Positions 1 through 8,156 of a DNA stretch of 64,000 nucleotides are shown here, one piece after another. The DNA lies in the NCBI GenBank assembly GCA_031549085.1, contig JAVBQL010000016.1, positions 1-64,000 on the forward strand. The letters run 5' to 3'. The notes under the pieces were generated by a model. The model saw nothing but the letters and a program-made list of their open reading frames with translations. It was not told the DNA's origin and made no database searches. The stretch's first letter is position 1. Every line of letters begins with the position of its first letter. This DNA comes from JAVBQL01 sp031549085. Lineage in GTDB: Bacteria > Spirochaetota > GWE2-31-10 > MWDO01. The translations under genes were made by a program, and so were the position numbers.

Positions 1-1
1 A

Positions 2-1921
2 ACATCTTATAATATTTTTGATAAAATCCCCTTTTTATTATTCAAAGACACATATATATCTGTAGTTTTTATAATATTCTACTTTCTCTTTGACTCTCCA
101 AGAAAGGAGAATTATTCAAAAATTGGATACTACATAAGCACCGCTATAATAATAGCAGTAATAACAGTGATCTTAGTAAATCTCAATATAGAAGAAAACA
201 TCTCAAAAACTATTTTTAAAAACTATTTTCTATATGGAATATTTCTCATAACTCTAACAGTTATCCTTCTGATACGCCATATCTCATTTCTTTCAGTAAA
301 AAATGAGAGAGAACTTACAAAAAAAGATATTTTTGCCGTAGCCACCATAATGGTTATTATAATATTTTTTCTACTCTATATAACATTAAACTCTCATATA
401 AAAAATAATTCAAGTGGAAGTAAAGGCGGACTGATGAATGAGGGATTGTTCCAGTTTGACTTCTCCAATTTTCTTGAGCTTAAAGATGAGATAAAACTAT
501 CTGAAGACAAAGTGCTTATATTAGAGCTTAATAACTATGAGAGAGAGGAGCAAAAAAAGATAATTGATAGACAGATCTATCTAAAAAGATTCTCACTTGA
601 AGAGTACAAAAATGATAGGTTTGTTATAAATGAGCAATACCAAGATAAGTTCTCTCCCCCTCCATATTTATCAAATTATATATGGACACTTGAAGATGTT
701 CCAGAATACTCATTCAGAAAAGAGATAGAGCAGATAATTTATCTAATTAATATAGATTCAACATCACTTCTTGGGAGTGATTTAATAACAAAGGTTGTTC
801 CAATGATAGCATGGGACAACAGCACATTTAAGCAAGTTTATAGAACATACTCCAAAATATCGACAGCAGATTTTCACTTTATGGTTTCTGAAGATCTATC
901 TCAAAAAGATTTTTTAAATGGATTGGATAAGAGAAGAAAAAATATACTAATGAACTATGGAACAAAAAAAGAGGATAGAATAAGAGAGCTTGCTGTTAAT
1001 GTAGCTGGACAATACACCAATCCACTAATTGTTAGCTTACTGATTGCATATTATCTCCAAGACAATTACTTTTATTCACTAAAACCGGGTTTGGCGCCTG
1101 ATGGAAACCAGCTTGAGTATTTTCTCTTTGATAGTAAAAAGGGATACTGCTCCTACTTTGCATTTGCAATGTGCTATATGCTTCGAGCTCTTGGTATTGC
1201 AAGCCGAGTTGCTGTTGGCTTTGCTCCTGATATGAACAACTCAACATTAAACTTTTATGAAATTCGAAGCATGGATGGTCATGCGTGGGTAGAGGTATTT
1301 ATTGATGGCTATGGCTGGCTTACTTTCGATCCAACCTCTCAAAACATTGCTAAGGGTGAAGAGTATCAATTTGCAATGGGCAACAAAGAGGATAGAGATA
1401 AATATATAGAAGAAATATTAAGTAATAAAGATAAATTGAAAGATGTAGAGAAAGAGAGAGACAAAATAACAGCCATAGAGACAGTTTTCTACAAACTAAA
1501 AAGATCAATAAGGTTTTTTGGAGTTTCTCTTCTTTTTACAATAGTTCTAGTTCTTATTGTAATTATCTCAATAAAAAAGAATTTCTATTTAATAAAATTT
1601 AAACTATCAAAAGATAAAAGAGAAAAAATTATATATCTATATCTCTATACAATAGGAAAACTTAATGATATAGGCTGCCCAATTTTAGAAATTGAGACAC
1701 CACTTGAATACAAAGAGAGGCTATCTAGCATAATAGATTTAGAGGAGCTTACCTTCTATTATCAAAAGTCTGTTTTTAATGAGAGAGATATTTTTGATAT
1801 AGAGATATCAAAGATAGACTCAATAAAAAATGACATTGATAGTTTTTTTAAGAGAGTAAACTTCAAAAAAAAGTTATACGCATTTTTTAATATAAATAGA
1901 TTGTGGAGAAGAGTGATATAG
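2..1921 (+). CDS. Transglutaminase-like TgpA-family membrane protein, 5' end outside window
   Basis: The frame is open from base 2, so the true start lies upstream; 639 residues are visible. About four hydrophobic segments lie within the first 125 visible residues, followed by a long extracytoplasmic part. The transglutaminase-like triad is visible: Cys in GYCSYFA (codon 1148-1150), His in GHAWVEV (1280-1282) and Asp in FDPTS (1328-1330). One more membrane helix lies at about 1500-1576, followed by a cytoplasmic tail like that after the core in TgpA/DUF3488-type proteins. These proteins often sit after MoxR ATPase and DUF58 genes, which would be upstream here (inference). The physiological substrate is unknown. 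The family call is firm. Confidence 0.85.
   Translation, partial: TSYNIFDKIPFLLFKDTYISVVFIIFYFLFDSPRKENYSKIGYYISTAIIIAVITVILVNLNIEENISKTIFKNYFLYGIFLITLTVILLIRHISFLSVKNERELTKKDIFAVATIMVIIIFFLLYITLNSHIKNNSSGSKGGLMNEGLFQFDFSNFLELKDEIKLSEDKVLILELNNYEREEQKKIIDRQIYLKRFSLEEYKNDRFVINEQYQDKFSPPPYLSNYIWTLEDVPEYSFRKEIEQIIYLINIDSTSLLGSDLITKVVPMIAWDNSTFKQVYRTYSKISTADFHFMVSEDLSQKDFLNGLDKRRKNILMNYGTKKEDRIRELAVNVAGQYTNPLIVSLLIAYYLQDNYFYSLKPGLAPDGNQLEYFLFDSKKGYCSYFAFAMCYMLRALGIASRVAVGFAPDMNNSTLNFYEIRSMDGHAWVEVFIDGYGWLTFDPTSQNIAKGEEYQFAMGNKEDRDKYIEEILSNKDKLKDVEKERDKITAIETVFYKLKRSIRFFGVSLLFTIVLVLIVIISIKKNFYLIKFKLSKDKREKIIYLYLYTIGKLNDIGCPILEIETPLEYKERLSSIIDLEELTFYYQKSVFNERDIFDIEISKIDSIKNDIDSFFKRVNFKKKLYAFFNINRLWRRVI
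1869..1907 (+). repeat. 39-bp direct repeat, copy 1 (3' end of the TgpA-like gene)
   Basis: This stretch covers codons near the end of the TgpA-like gene and reappears at 3065-3103 with two mismatches. The two copies bracket the WG-repeat lipoprotein gene. Confidence 0.8.
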
Positions 1922-1925
1922 AAAA

Positions 1926-1950
1926 AGCGTGAGCTTTATCAACTCACGCT
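1926..1950 (-). terminator. Intrinsic terminator of the WG-repeat lipoprotein gene
   Basis: A perfect 8-bp stem (AGCGTGAG / CTCACGCT, 9-nt loop) is followed on the minus strand by TTTTTC. It lies between convergent genes and has its T-tract only in the minus direction. Confidence 0.85.
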
Positions 1951-1964
1951 ATTGATCTAAATAA

Positions 1965-2951
1965 TTAATCAACTTTTTTAAAGTTATCAATAGAGGCATA
2001 TTTACCAAAAGGGATTACTGTTGCACCCGTCTTATCGATAACACCGCACTTACCATCTTTTTTGACAGTAACCAAACCCTCAGAGAAATAGTAGACACTA
2101 TCATATATAAAATCAGTGACTTTGTTGCCACTCTTATCAATATAGCCCCACTTGCCATCTTTATAGAGAGAAATCAAACCATCAATAAAAAAGGATGTTT
2201 GGAAACCATCATATATAAACTCAATTACAACATTCCCACTCCTATCAATAAAACCATGCTTACCATCTTTTTTAACAAGTGCTAAACCATCATTGAAAGG
2301 CGGAGCTTCATCATAAATGAAATCAATAACTTTATTGCCACTCTTATCAATATAGCCATACTTACCATCTTTTTTAACAGAAGCCAAACCATCACTGAAA
2401 GAGTAGACACTATCATATATAAAATCAATGACTTTATTACCACTCTTATCAATATAGCCATACTTACCATCTTTTTTAACAAAAGCCAAACCATCACTAA
2501 AAGAGTAGACACTATCATATATAAAATCGGTGACTTTGTTGCCACTCTTATCAATATAGCCCCACTTGCCATCTTTTTTTACACGAGCCAATCCCTCAGA
2601 AAAATAGGAGGGCTCATCATATATAAGATCGATGACTATGTTGCCATCCTTATCAATACAGCCATACTTACCATCTTTATAAACAGAAGCCAACCCATCA
2701 CTGAAAGATGAGGCATGATCATATATAAAATCAATAACTTTATTGCCACTCTTATCAATATAACCATACTTATCACTGCTATTATCACAAGCAGGTGACA
2801 ACAGTATACTTTCAGCTGCTACTGTTGAGCTTGTTGTTGTGCCATCGCCCCCCGCACTCTCGTTTGAGGCAGTAGAAGCTGGGCTCTCACAAGCAAACAG
2901 AAGCAGAACTCCCGCCATAATAATCAAGAAAAATAAGCTCACCTTTCTCAC
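1965..2951 (-). CDS. WG-repeat lipoprotein
   Basis: 328 residues. GTG start preceded by AGGAGGAG. The N-terminus is a lipoprotein signal with lipobox LLFAC, so the protein is probably anchored on the outer face of a membrane. The mature part is seven near-identical 34-36 residue WG (KWG-type) repeats of the form YGYIDKSGNKVIDFIYD plus a linker, and one degenerate C-terminal repeat. WG repeats are thought to form extracellular beta structures; no catalytic role is established. The repeats are also nearly identical in DNA (about 102-bp units), which suggests recent expansion. The gene is flanked by a 39-bp direct repeat. Another WG-repeat protein is encoded at 13703-14641 with much more diverged repeats. 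Confidence 0.88.
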   Translation of the reverse strand: MRKVSLFFLIIMAGVLLLFACESPASTASNESAGGDGTTTSSTVAAESILLSPACDNSSDKYGYIDKSGNKVIDFIYDHASSFSDGLASVYKDGKYGCIDKDGNIVIDLIYDEPSYFSEGLARVKKDGKWGYIDKSGNKVTDFIYDSVYSFSDGLAFVKKDGKYGYIDKSGNKVIDFIYDSVYSFSDGLASVKKDGKYGYIDKSGNKVIDFIYDEAPPFNDGLALVKKDGKHGFIDRSGNVVIEFIYDGFQTSFFIDGLISLYKDGKWGYIDKSGNKVTDFIYDSVYYFSEGLVTVKKDGKCGVIDKTGATVIPFGKYASIDNFKKVD

Positions 2952-3064
2952 GTTTCTCCTCCTAAAAAATAGTTTTATAAATATTTGTCATAAAAAATAG
3001 AAAATGTCTATAAAAAAAAGATATAAATTCATCGAACTCACATTTTAAGAGTACGAGTTTTAGG

Positions 3065-3103
3065 AAAAGTTATACGCATTTTTTAATATAAGTAGATTAT
3101 GGA
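3065..3103 (+). repeat. 39-bp direct repeat, copy 2
   Basis: It matches 1869-1907 at 37 of 39 positions but lies in non-coding DNA upstream of the DUF6713-like gene. It looks like a duplicated scrap of the TgpA-like gene's 3' end. Confidence 0.8.
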
Positions 3104-3140
3104 AAAAAATTATTTAATTATTTAATAATATGGAAAAATT

Positions 3141-3473
3141 ATGAATATAATAGTGTTTTCAATAGTTATATCTCTATTTTTGCTTCATGAGATGGATGCG
3201 ATTAGAACTAGAGAGTGGAGAATGTTTGTTTTTCTAAAAAATCTAAAAGATGAAATTTCATATTTAATATTTTCTATTGCTCATTTTCCACTCTACTTTT
3301 TGATAATATTTTGCATGTTACAAATTAACAACCAAGATAGTAGAGCCATTTTCTATATTGTTACTGATATATTGTTGATTTTACATTTATTAGTTCATCT
3401 ATTATTTGAGAAAAAAAAAATAATGGTTTTATATCTCTCTATTCAAAAATTCTTATCTACTCTGTTGGTATGA
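3141..3473 (+). CDS. DUF6713-like small membrane protein, probably frameshifted in a poly-A tract
   Basis: 110 residues as read. The N-terminal motif LLHEMDAIRTREWRMF followed by hydrophobic helices is typical of DUF6713-like small membrane proteins; function unknown. A run of ten A at 3411-3420 sits just before the last conserved region. With one extra A the frame continues to a stop at 3518-3520 and gives a 126-residue protein with another hydrophobic helix (GMISTLQLFFILFKIID). In the frame as given the tail (IQKFLSTLLV) looks unrelated. This could be a sequencing error, a true inactivating indel, or slippage-based switching. The membrane-protein call is firm and the family name is moderate. 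Confidence 0.65.
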   Translation: MNIIVFSIVISLFLLHEMDAIRTREWRMFVFLKNLKDEISYLIFSIAHFPLYFLIIFCMLQINNQDSRAIFYIVTDILLILHLLVHLLFEKKKIMVLYLSIQKFLSTLLV

Positions 3474-3601
3474 TATCAACACTGCAACTGTTTTTTATAT
3501 TATTCAAAATTATAGACTAATTTAAAAGATATCTTGACTAAAAAGGCGAGATACTCTACTCTTCTAAAAAATTGCATGATTTTAACTTTAAGGAAAAACA
3601 A

Positions 3602-4813
3602 TTGATAGATAAAATAGAGACAAAGAAGATTGCAGAGGCAAATCGAAGTGCTATTGTGAAGGTTGATAAATTTGTTAATGATGGTTTTGCAATTGCTTAT
3701 GAAGAGGGCAATGAAAAGGTGATATTTGTTAGATATGCAATACCTGGTGAAGAAATAAAGGTAAACATATACAGAGAGACCTCATCATACGCAATTGCTG
3801 ATACAATCGAAGTAATCAAACCTTCAGAAAAGAGAGTTGCTCCAAAGTGCGAATATTTTGCTCTCTGTGGTGGTTGTGATTATCAAATGCTAAACTATGA
3901 TGATCAAGTAGATATGAAGAGAGAGCTTCTGATTGAGACATTTTCAAAAATAGCAAAAATAGATATCTCCTCTATATTAGATATATTAAAAAGCCCAAAG
4001 CCATTCAACTATAGAAACACAGAGACATTTAAAGTCAACCCTCGAAAAAAGCTAATTGGTTTCTTCCGTAAAGATACAAAGAGTGTTATTGATATAACTC
4101 ACTGCGACATAGCGGAAGCTGGCATTAATGAGGCTCTAAAAGCTATGAGAGATTTTGAAGAGTTTCCAAAGCACAACTTCAAAGTGCGAACAACCAACAA
4201 CAATGAGACAAGTATCCACTGGGTAAAGTCTCCATATGAGGATAAATCACTCACAGAAAAGGTTAAGGCATGCGGCTATGATTTCTCTTTTAAGATATCA
4301 AAGGATAGTTTCTTTCAAGTAAATAATAGTGTCATACCCCTATGGCTAGAGAAGATTGTCGCTATGATCAATAGTGACAAGAGCGAGAGAATATATGACC
4401 TCTACTGTGGTATCGGTTTGATTACTCTTTTTGTTGGCCACTTTGCCAATGAGACAATTGGAATTGAGATATCAAACGCCTCTGTGAAAGATGCAAACTA
4501 CAACATGAAAATAAATAATATCACCAACAACATAAAGTTTATTGAAGGTGATGTTGCAAAGAAACTTAATGAGCTTGAGAAGGCTGATATTGTTATTATA
4601 GACCCACCAAGAAAGGGGCTTGATAAGAGCTCTATTGATATGCTTCTTGACTATGCTCCAAAGAAGATAATCTATTCATCTTGCAAAACAACTACGCTTG
4701 CAAGAGATATAGAGCTATTTTCTTCTAAATATAAGCTAAATAGGATAATATTAGTTGATATGTTCCCGCAAACGCACCATATGGAGTGCGTGGCGTTGAT
4801 GGAGCAGAAGTGA
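3602..4813 (+). CDS. rlmD: 23S rRNA (uracil-C5)-methyltransferase, RlmD/TrmA family
   Basis: SAM-dependent uracil-C5 methyltransferase acting on RNA. A TTG at 3602 preceded by AAGGA (3590-3594) is preferred over the longer TTG at 3572, which has no ribosome-binding site; this gives 403 residues. Visible features: an N-terminal TRAM-like beta domain, the iron-sulfur ligands in CEYFALCGGC plus a later Cys (THCDIAE), the SAM motif YDLYCGIGLITL, the DPPRKG motif, the catalytic Cys in IYSSCKTTT and the C-terminal Glu in HHMECVAL. The Fe-S Cys set favours an RlmD/RlmC-type enzyme over TrmA, but the exact target uridine cannot be read from sequence. Confidence 0.88.
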   Translation: MIDKIETKKIAEANRSAIVKVDKFVNDGFAIAYEEGNEKVIFVRYAIPGEEIKVNIYRETSSYAIADTIEVIKPSEKRVAPKCEYFALCGGCDYQMLNYDDQVDMKRELLIETFSKIAKIDISSILDILKSPKPFNYRNTETFKVNPRKKLIGFFRKDTKSVIDITHCDIAEAGINEALKAMRDFEEFPKHNFKVRTTNNNETSIHWVKSPYEDKSLTEKVKACGYDFSFKISKDSFFQVNNSVIPLWLEKIVAMINSDKSERIYDLYCGIGLITLFVGHFANETIGIEISNASVKDANYNMKINNITNNIKFIEGDVAKKLNELEKADIVIIDPPRKGLDKSSIDMLLDYAPKKIIYSSCKTTTLARDIELFSSKYKLNRIILVDMFPQTHHMECVALMEQK

Positions 4814-4814
4814 T

Positions 4815-5119
4815 AAGTAGATGTGAAAATTTATTGTTTTATATGTGTATTTCAATATTTGATTGCTTTGCCGAGCAAGCTGTTTGCTTTTATGACACAG
4901 ATACGCACATTATCGAAATTGGAGAAAATATGACCAATTGTATAGAAATGGATAAAAGAAAATGGTACAGAGGCTTTAAATTAACCTATATCTAGATAGA
5001 GAAATTGCAGATCTGCCAATTGGGCACTCTTTACTGAGCTTATTATATAAGAAGGAACTAGTGGAATGCGGCTATAATGTTGGAAAGATTTCTATGAGTT
5101 AGAGAAGTATGGCTTTTAG
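4815..5119 (+). pseudogene. Decayed gene fragment of unknown family
   Basis: Protein-like sequence continues across three frames. The first frame reads on to FKLTYI and stops at 4993-4995. The next resumes with LDREIADLPIGHSLLSLLYK and runs to KISMS (stop about 5100). A third frame offers YELEKYGF before a stop at about 5118. The segments look like consecutive parts of one protein broken by at least two frameshifts. I do not recognise the family. Confidence 0.4.
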
Positions 5120-5129
5120 GAGCAAAACT

Positions 5130-5624
5130 ATGTTAGAATTAAGATTGTTAGAAGATAATGATATTCCATTGTTAGAGGAGTGGCTGAACAAGGAACATGT
5201 GAAAAGATGGTATGAAGTGCCGCATCTTGGGATTACGATTGACAACTGGATATCTGAAATTAAAGAGTATAAGGGAGAATTCAAATGGATAACATACTTC
5301 ATTGTTTTGTGGCAAAGCTATCCAATTGGATTATGCCAATACTATAAATGTGTGGATAGCAGCGATGAAGATTTTGGAACATTGCCATTAGCAGGCTCAT
5401 ATGGAATTGATTATTTAATAGGAGAGGAAGATTATATTGGTAAGGGTCTAGGGAGAAGAATGATTGCCTTACTTGTTGACAAAATCTTCTCTCTTCAAGA
5501 TGCAAAGATAATTACGGCTGATATTGACAAAGATAACAGAGCTTCAAAAGAGGCACTGCTATCCTGCGGTTTTATATTATTGGATGCTGATGGTAGCCGC
5601 TATATTTTAAACAGGCATAAATAG
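5130..5624 (+). CDS. GNAT acetyltransferase, AAC(6')-like
   Basis: 164 residues from the ATG at 5130, which follows AGGAG by 7 nt; an in-frame ATG at 5109 has no such site. The order of motifs (LRLLEDNDIPLLEEWLN near the start, a central YGIDYLIG strand, the acetyl-CoA loop YIGKGLGRRM, and ADIDKDNRASKEALLSCGF) resembles the AAC(6')-Ib branch of GNATs. Aminoglycoside acetylation is possible but cannot be concluded; many chromosomal relatives have other small-molecule substrates. The next gene's GTG start overlaps this stop codon, so the two are probably cotranscribed. Confidence 0.78.
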   Translation: MLELRLLEDNDIPLLEEWLNKEHVKRWYEVPHLGITIDNWISEIKEYKGEFKWITYFIVLWQSYPIGLCQYYKCVDSSDEDFGTLPLAGSYGIDYLIGEEDYIGKGLGRRMIALLVDKIFSLQDAKIITADIDKDNRASKEALLSCGFILLDADGSRYILNRHK

Positions 5625-6085
5625 TGACGAAAAAAGTGAAAAATTATAAACTTGGATTTTCTTTAGAGGGCTTTTTAGCCTTTCTATTAATTATGATTCC
5701 CAATATTATTTGGGCTATTTCTCCTCCAAACAGCAATCCTCTTGCTGAAAGTAGCGACATCAAACCTATTTTTGAGATAATCTTAAATATTAGCCAGTGG
5801 ATAATGGTTATATCACTTATTATTTTTATAAGTAGAGATAGCAGAAGCGAGCGAAAGAAACTGTTTGTTGGATTTGCAGTTCTCTGCCTTGCGATCTACT
5901 ATATCTCTTGGATTATATATTATATAGGAGTGGCTAATCCGCTAATGTTCATTGGAATGGCTCTATTTCCAACTCTATATTTTATTTTTGTAGAGTGCTG
6001 GCTTAAAAATTATATTGCAATCATGCCAACCATAATTTTTGGAATTACACATATCACAATAACCTTCTCAACTTATTTAAGTTAG
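5624..6085 (+). CDS. Small four-helix membrane protein, unknown function
   Basis: 153 residues; the GTG start overlaps the stop codon of the GNAT by one base, indicating translational coupling. Four hydrophobic helices are evident, with a conserved-looking PNIIWAISPP motif in the first helix. I recognise a type common in Firmicutes-like genomes but no named function. Confidence 0.65.
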   Translation: MTKKVKNYKLGFSLEGFLAFLLIMIPNIIWAISPPNSNPLAESSDIKPIFEIILNISQWIMVISLIIFISRDSRSERKKLFVGFAVLCLAIYYISWIIYYIGVANPLMFIGMALFPTLYFIFVECWLKNYIAIMPTIIFGITHITITFSTYLS

Positions 6086-6119
6086 GAGCATAATTTTATG
6101 CATCTAGTTTATTAGCTAA

Positions 6120-6160
6120 ACTGTATATGGAGCGCATTGCATTGATAGAAAAAATATAGC
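6120..6160 (+). pseudogene. Short remnant resembling the C-terminus of an RlmD-type gene
   Basis: The frame reads YMERIALIEKI and then a stop, matching the end of the RlmD-like protein above (HMECVALMEQK). Over 27 nt about 20 positions match, and most differences fall at third codon positions, as expected for a diverged coding remnant. Confidence 0.35.
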
Positions 6161-6253
6161 TAATAAAGTAGATGATACAGAAAACAAATTGGAATTTTAA
6201 TTTAATAGTACTGCTACTGGTTATCTATATTTTATAGGACAAAGGAGATAATA

Positions 6254-6724
6254 TTGTTGATTAATTACAAGCAAGCAACAAAAGAGGATGCACAAAGTTT
6301 AAAGGATATTGCCAAACGAGTTATAACAACAAATTATGTTTCATTTTTGGGCAAAGATACAACAACCACTTTTATAAATAGTGGAATGTCAGATAGAGAG
6401 ATTGACGATGCTCTTGATAATTGTACAACCATGCTTTGTGATGGAAAAATAGTTGGGTTTGCTATCACAAAGCATGAGTTATTGCACCTAATTATGATTG
6501 ATGTACCACTCCAAAAGAGAGGGTATGGTTCACTGCTTCTAGCCTACATTGAGGAGAAACAATTTTTAAAATTTGAGCGCATATGTTTACAGACCTTCAA
6601 AGAGAATAGAGCTGCAGTTCAATTCTATTTAAAAAATGGGTGGCTTATCTCTAGAGAGGAGAGGGTGACTGAAATAAACAAAACAATGTTACATTTCGAA
6701 AAAATTCGCCACCAACCTAAATAG
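6254..6724 (+). CDS. GNAT family N-acetyltransferase
   Basis: 156 residues. Two consecutive TTG codons (6254, 6257) lie 5 and 8 nt after AAAGGAGA, so either may be the start. The GNAT fold is indicated by the acetyl-CoA loop QKRGYGSLLL and the closing motif KENRAAVQFYLKNGW. The substrate is unknown. The gene stands alone, with a decayed region upstream and the tetR operator region downstream. Confidence 0.78.
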   Translation: MLINYKQATKEDAQSLKDIAKRVITTNYVSFLGKDTTTTFINSGMSDREIDDALDNCTTMLCDGKIVGFAITKHELLHLIMIDVPLQKRGYGSLLLAYIEEKQFLKFERICLQTFKENRAAVQFYLKNGWLISREERVTEINKTMLHFEKIRHQPK

Positions 6725-6824
6725 AGATAATTTAAATTCTAACCACTGAGATGATGTAGTGCCATCTATTGATAATAGAGATAATTGTATACCATTTTGA
6801 CTTATGATTATTAAAACAATCCTC

Positions 6825-6879
6825 TTGACAATATATAACATCTATTATATAACAAGCGTTATATAATAGATGTTATATA
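6825..6879 (+). promoter_or_regulatory. Promoter and 22-bp-arm palindromic operator of the tetR operon
   Basis: TTGACA (6825-6830), 17-bp spacer and TATAAC (6848-6853) form a near-consensus sigma-70 promoter. Overlapping the -10 is a perfect inverted repeat with 22-nt arms (6832-6853 and 6858-6879) and the 4-nt centre AAGC. It lies 18 bp before the tetR ATG, so autorepression is the natural reading. Confidence 0.85.
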
Positions 6880-6897
6880 ACAATAGAGAAATATTTT

Positions 6898-7455
6898 ATG
6901 CCACCAAAAATAAAAATAAGCAGAGATGAACTTTTAGAGAGTGCCTTCAAACTGGCTCGAGAGGAGGGCATCGAAAACTTTAATGCAAGAAATATAGCAA
7001 ACAGACTTGGCTGCTCCACACAGATAATCTTTAGCTATTATAAAAATATGGCAGATTTGAAAGATGAAATATTTTGCATGGCAAATAGATATCACAGTGA
7101 GTATTTAAATAATGCTAACATAGATGAAAATCTTTTTCTTAATATTGGGCTTATATATATCGATTTTGCATTAAATGAGCCAAATCTTTTTCGTCTGCTC
7201 TTTATGTCAAACGGTTTTGAAGGCAAAAATTTAAATGATTTTGTCACAAATGGTTGCAATGAAAATATATCAAAAGCTATTTTAAATATGATTAATATTA
7301 CTAATCCTGTTTCATATAAAATTTTTACAGATATGTGGCTCTATGCACATGGTATTGCATCAATGGTTGTAACAAACCAGCTTAAAATTGATAGAGATGA
7401 GATAAAAGAGATGGTAAGTAGTATGTTTCAGTTACTAGTGAAGAGAAATATTTAA
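6898..7455 (+). CDS. TetR family transcriptional regulator
   Basis: 185 residues. The N-terminal helix-turn-helix is clear (DELLESAFKLAREEGIENF and NIANRLGCSTQIIFSYYKNM); the C-terminal ligand domain is divergent and resembles WHG/TetR_C-type domains. It is the first gene of a run with two DUF4386 membrane proteins and a DinB-like protein, and the strong palindrome at its promoter suggests autoregulation of the set. The inducing ligand is unknown. Confidence 0.85.
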   Translation: MPPKIKISRDELLESAFKLAREEGIENFNARNIANRLGCSTQIIFSYYKNMADLKDEIFCMANRYHSEYLNNANIDENLFLNIGLIYIDFALNEPNLFRLLFMSNGFEGKNLNDFVTNGCNENISKAILNMINITNPVSYKIFTDMWLYAHGIASMVVTNQLKIDRDEIKEMVSSMFQLLVKRNI

Positions 7456-7504
7456 AATAAGAAATTTATAATTATTATCATAAGTTTAATAAGGAGTATT
7501 CTAA

Positions 7505-8155
7505 ATGAAAATTAGAAAAGATATCATTGCTATAGGGATCTTGTTTCTTGCAGCAACGGCTGCATATATAATTGGAAGCAGCATTATCGATTCTGCTCTT
7601 AATGGTTCAAAGGGAATATTCAAAGCAAATATTTTTCAAATAAAGACAGCTATTTTCTTTGAATTTATTAATTCAGCTGCTGCTGCTTCTATTGGTGTGC
7701 TGCTCTTTTCTATAATAAAGAGATACAATGAGACCATAGCACTTGCCTATGTCGTTTCACGAACCATCGAATCAGTGCTTCTTATGGTGGGTTCTCTCTC
7801 TGTACTGCTTCTGCCTATGTTAAACTCCCACACCACACACTCGATGGGACAATCAATTTTAGTATACAAAGAGCTCTTTTTTTATATGGCTATGCTTTCC
7901 CTCGCCATAGGAGGCACTCTATTCTGTTATCTGCTATACAAGAAGAGTCTCATTCCTCCTATTTTATCATGCCTTGGGATTGTGGGATATATTGCCCTAT
8001 TTCTAAGTGGGCTATTTGGAATATTTGGAGCAAAAACAGTAAGCACACTCTTTTTTATCCCAGGTGCTATATTTGAGATAGCCTTCCCTATATGGTTATT
8101 TATGAAGGGATTGCCGATTGATATAACTGATAACAATTTAACAAAGGAGAATTAG
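7505..8155 (+). CDS. DUF4386 family membrane protein (first of pair)
   Basis: 216 residues with about six or seven hydrophobic helices, preceded by AAGGAG. The sequence pattern (early AYIIGSSIIDSAL, central RTIESVLLMVGSLS, paired late helices) is that of DUF4386 integral membrane proteins, whose function is unknown. It lies 1 bp upstream of a second DUF4386 gene, and the two probably arose by tandem duplication followed by strong divergence. Control by the upstream TetR is inferred. Confidence 0.78.
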   Translation: MKIRKDIIAIGILFLAATAAYIIGSSIIDSALNGSKGIFKANIFQIKTAIFFEFINSAAAASIGVLLFSIIKRYNETIALAYVVSRTIESVLLMVGSLSVLLLPMLNSHTTHSMGQSILVYKELFFYMAMLSLAIGGTLFCYLLYKKSLIPPILSCLGIVGYIALFLSGLFGIFGAKTVSTLFFIPGAIFEIAFPIWLFMKGLPIDITDNNLTKEN

Positions 8156-8156
8156 A

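Noticed and set aside
2060..2770. Regularly spaced repeats as a CRISPR array
   Set aside because: The repeats are about 102 bp, contiguous and in frame with WG protein repeats; there are no spacers or cas genes.
5130..5624. Aminoglycoside resistance gene
   Set aside because: Fold and motif order are AAC(6')-like, but chromosomal GNATs of this shape have many substrates and there is no mobile context.
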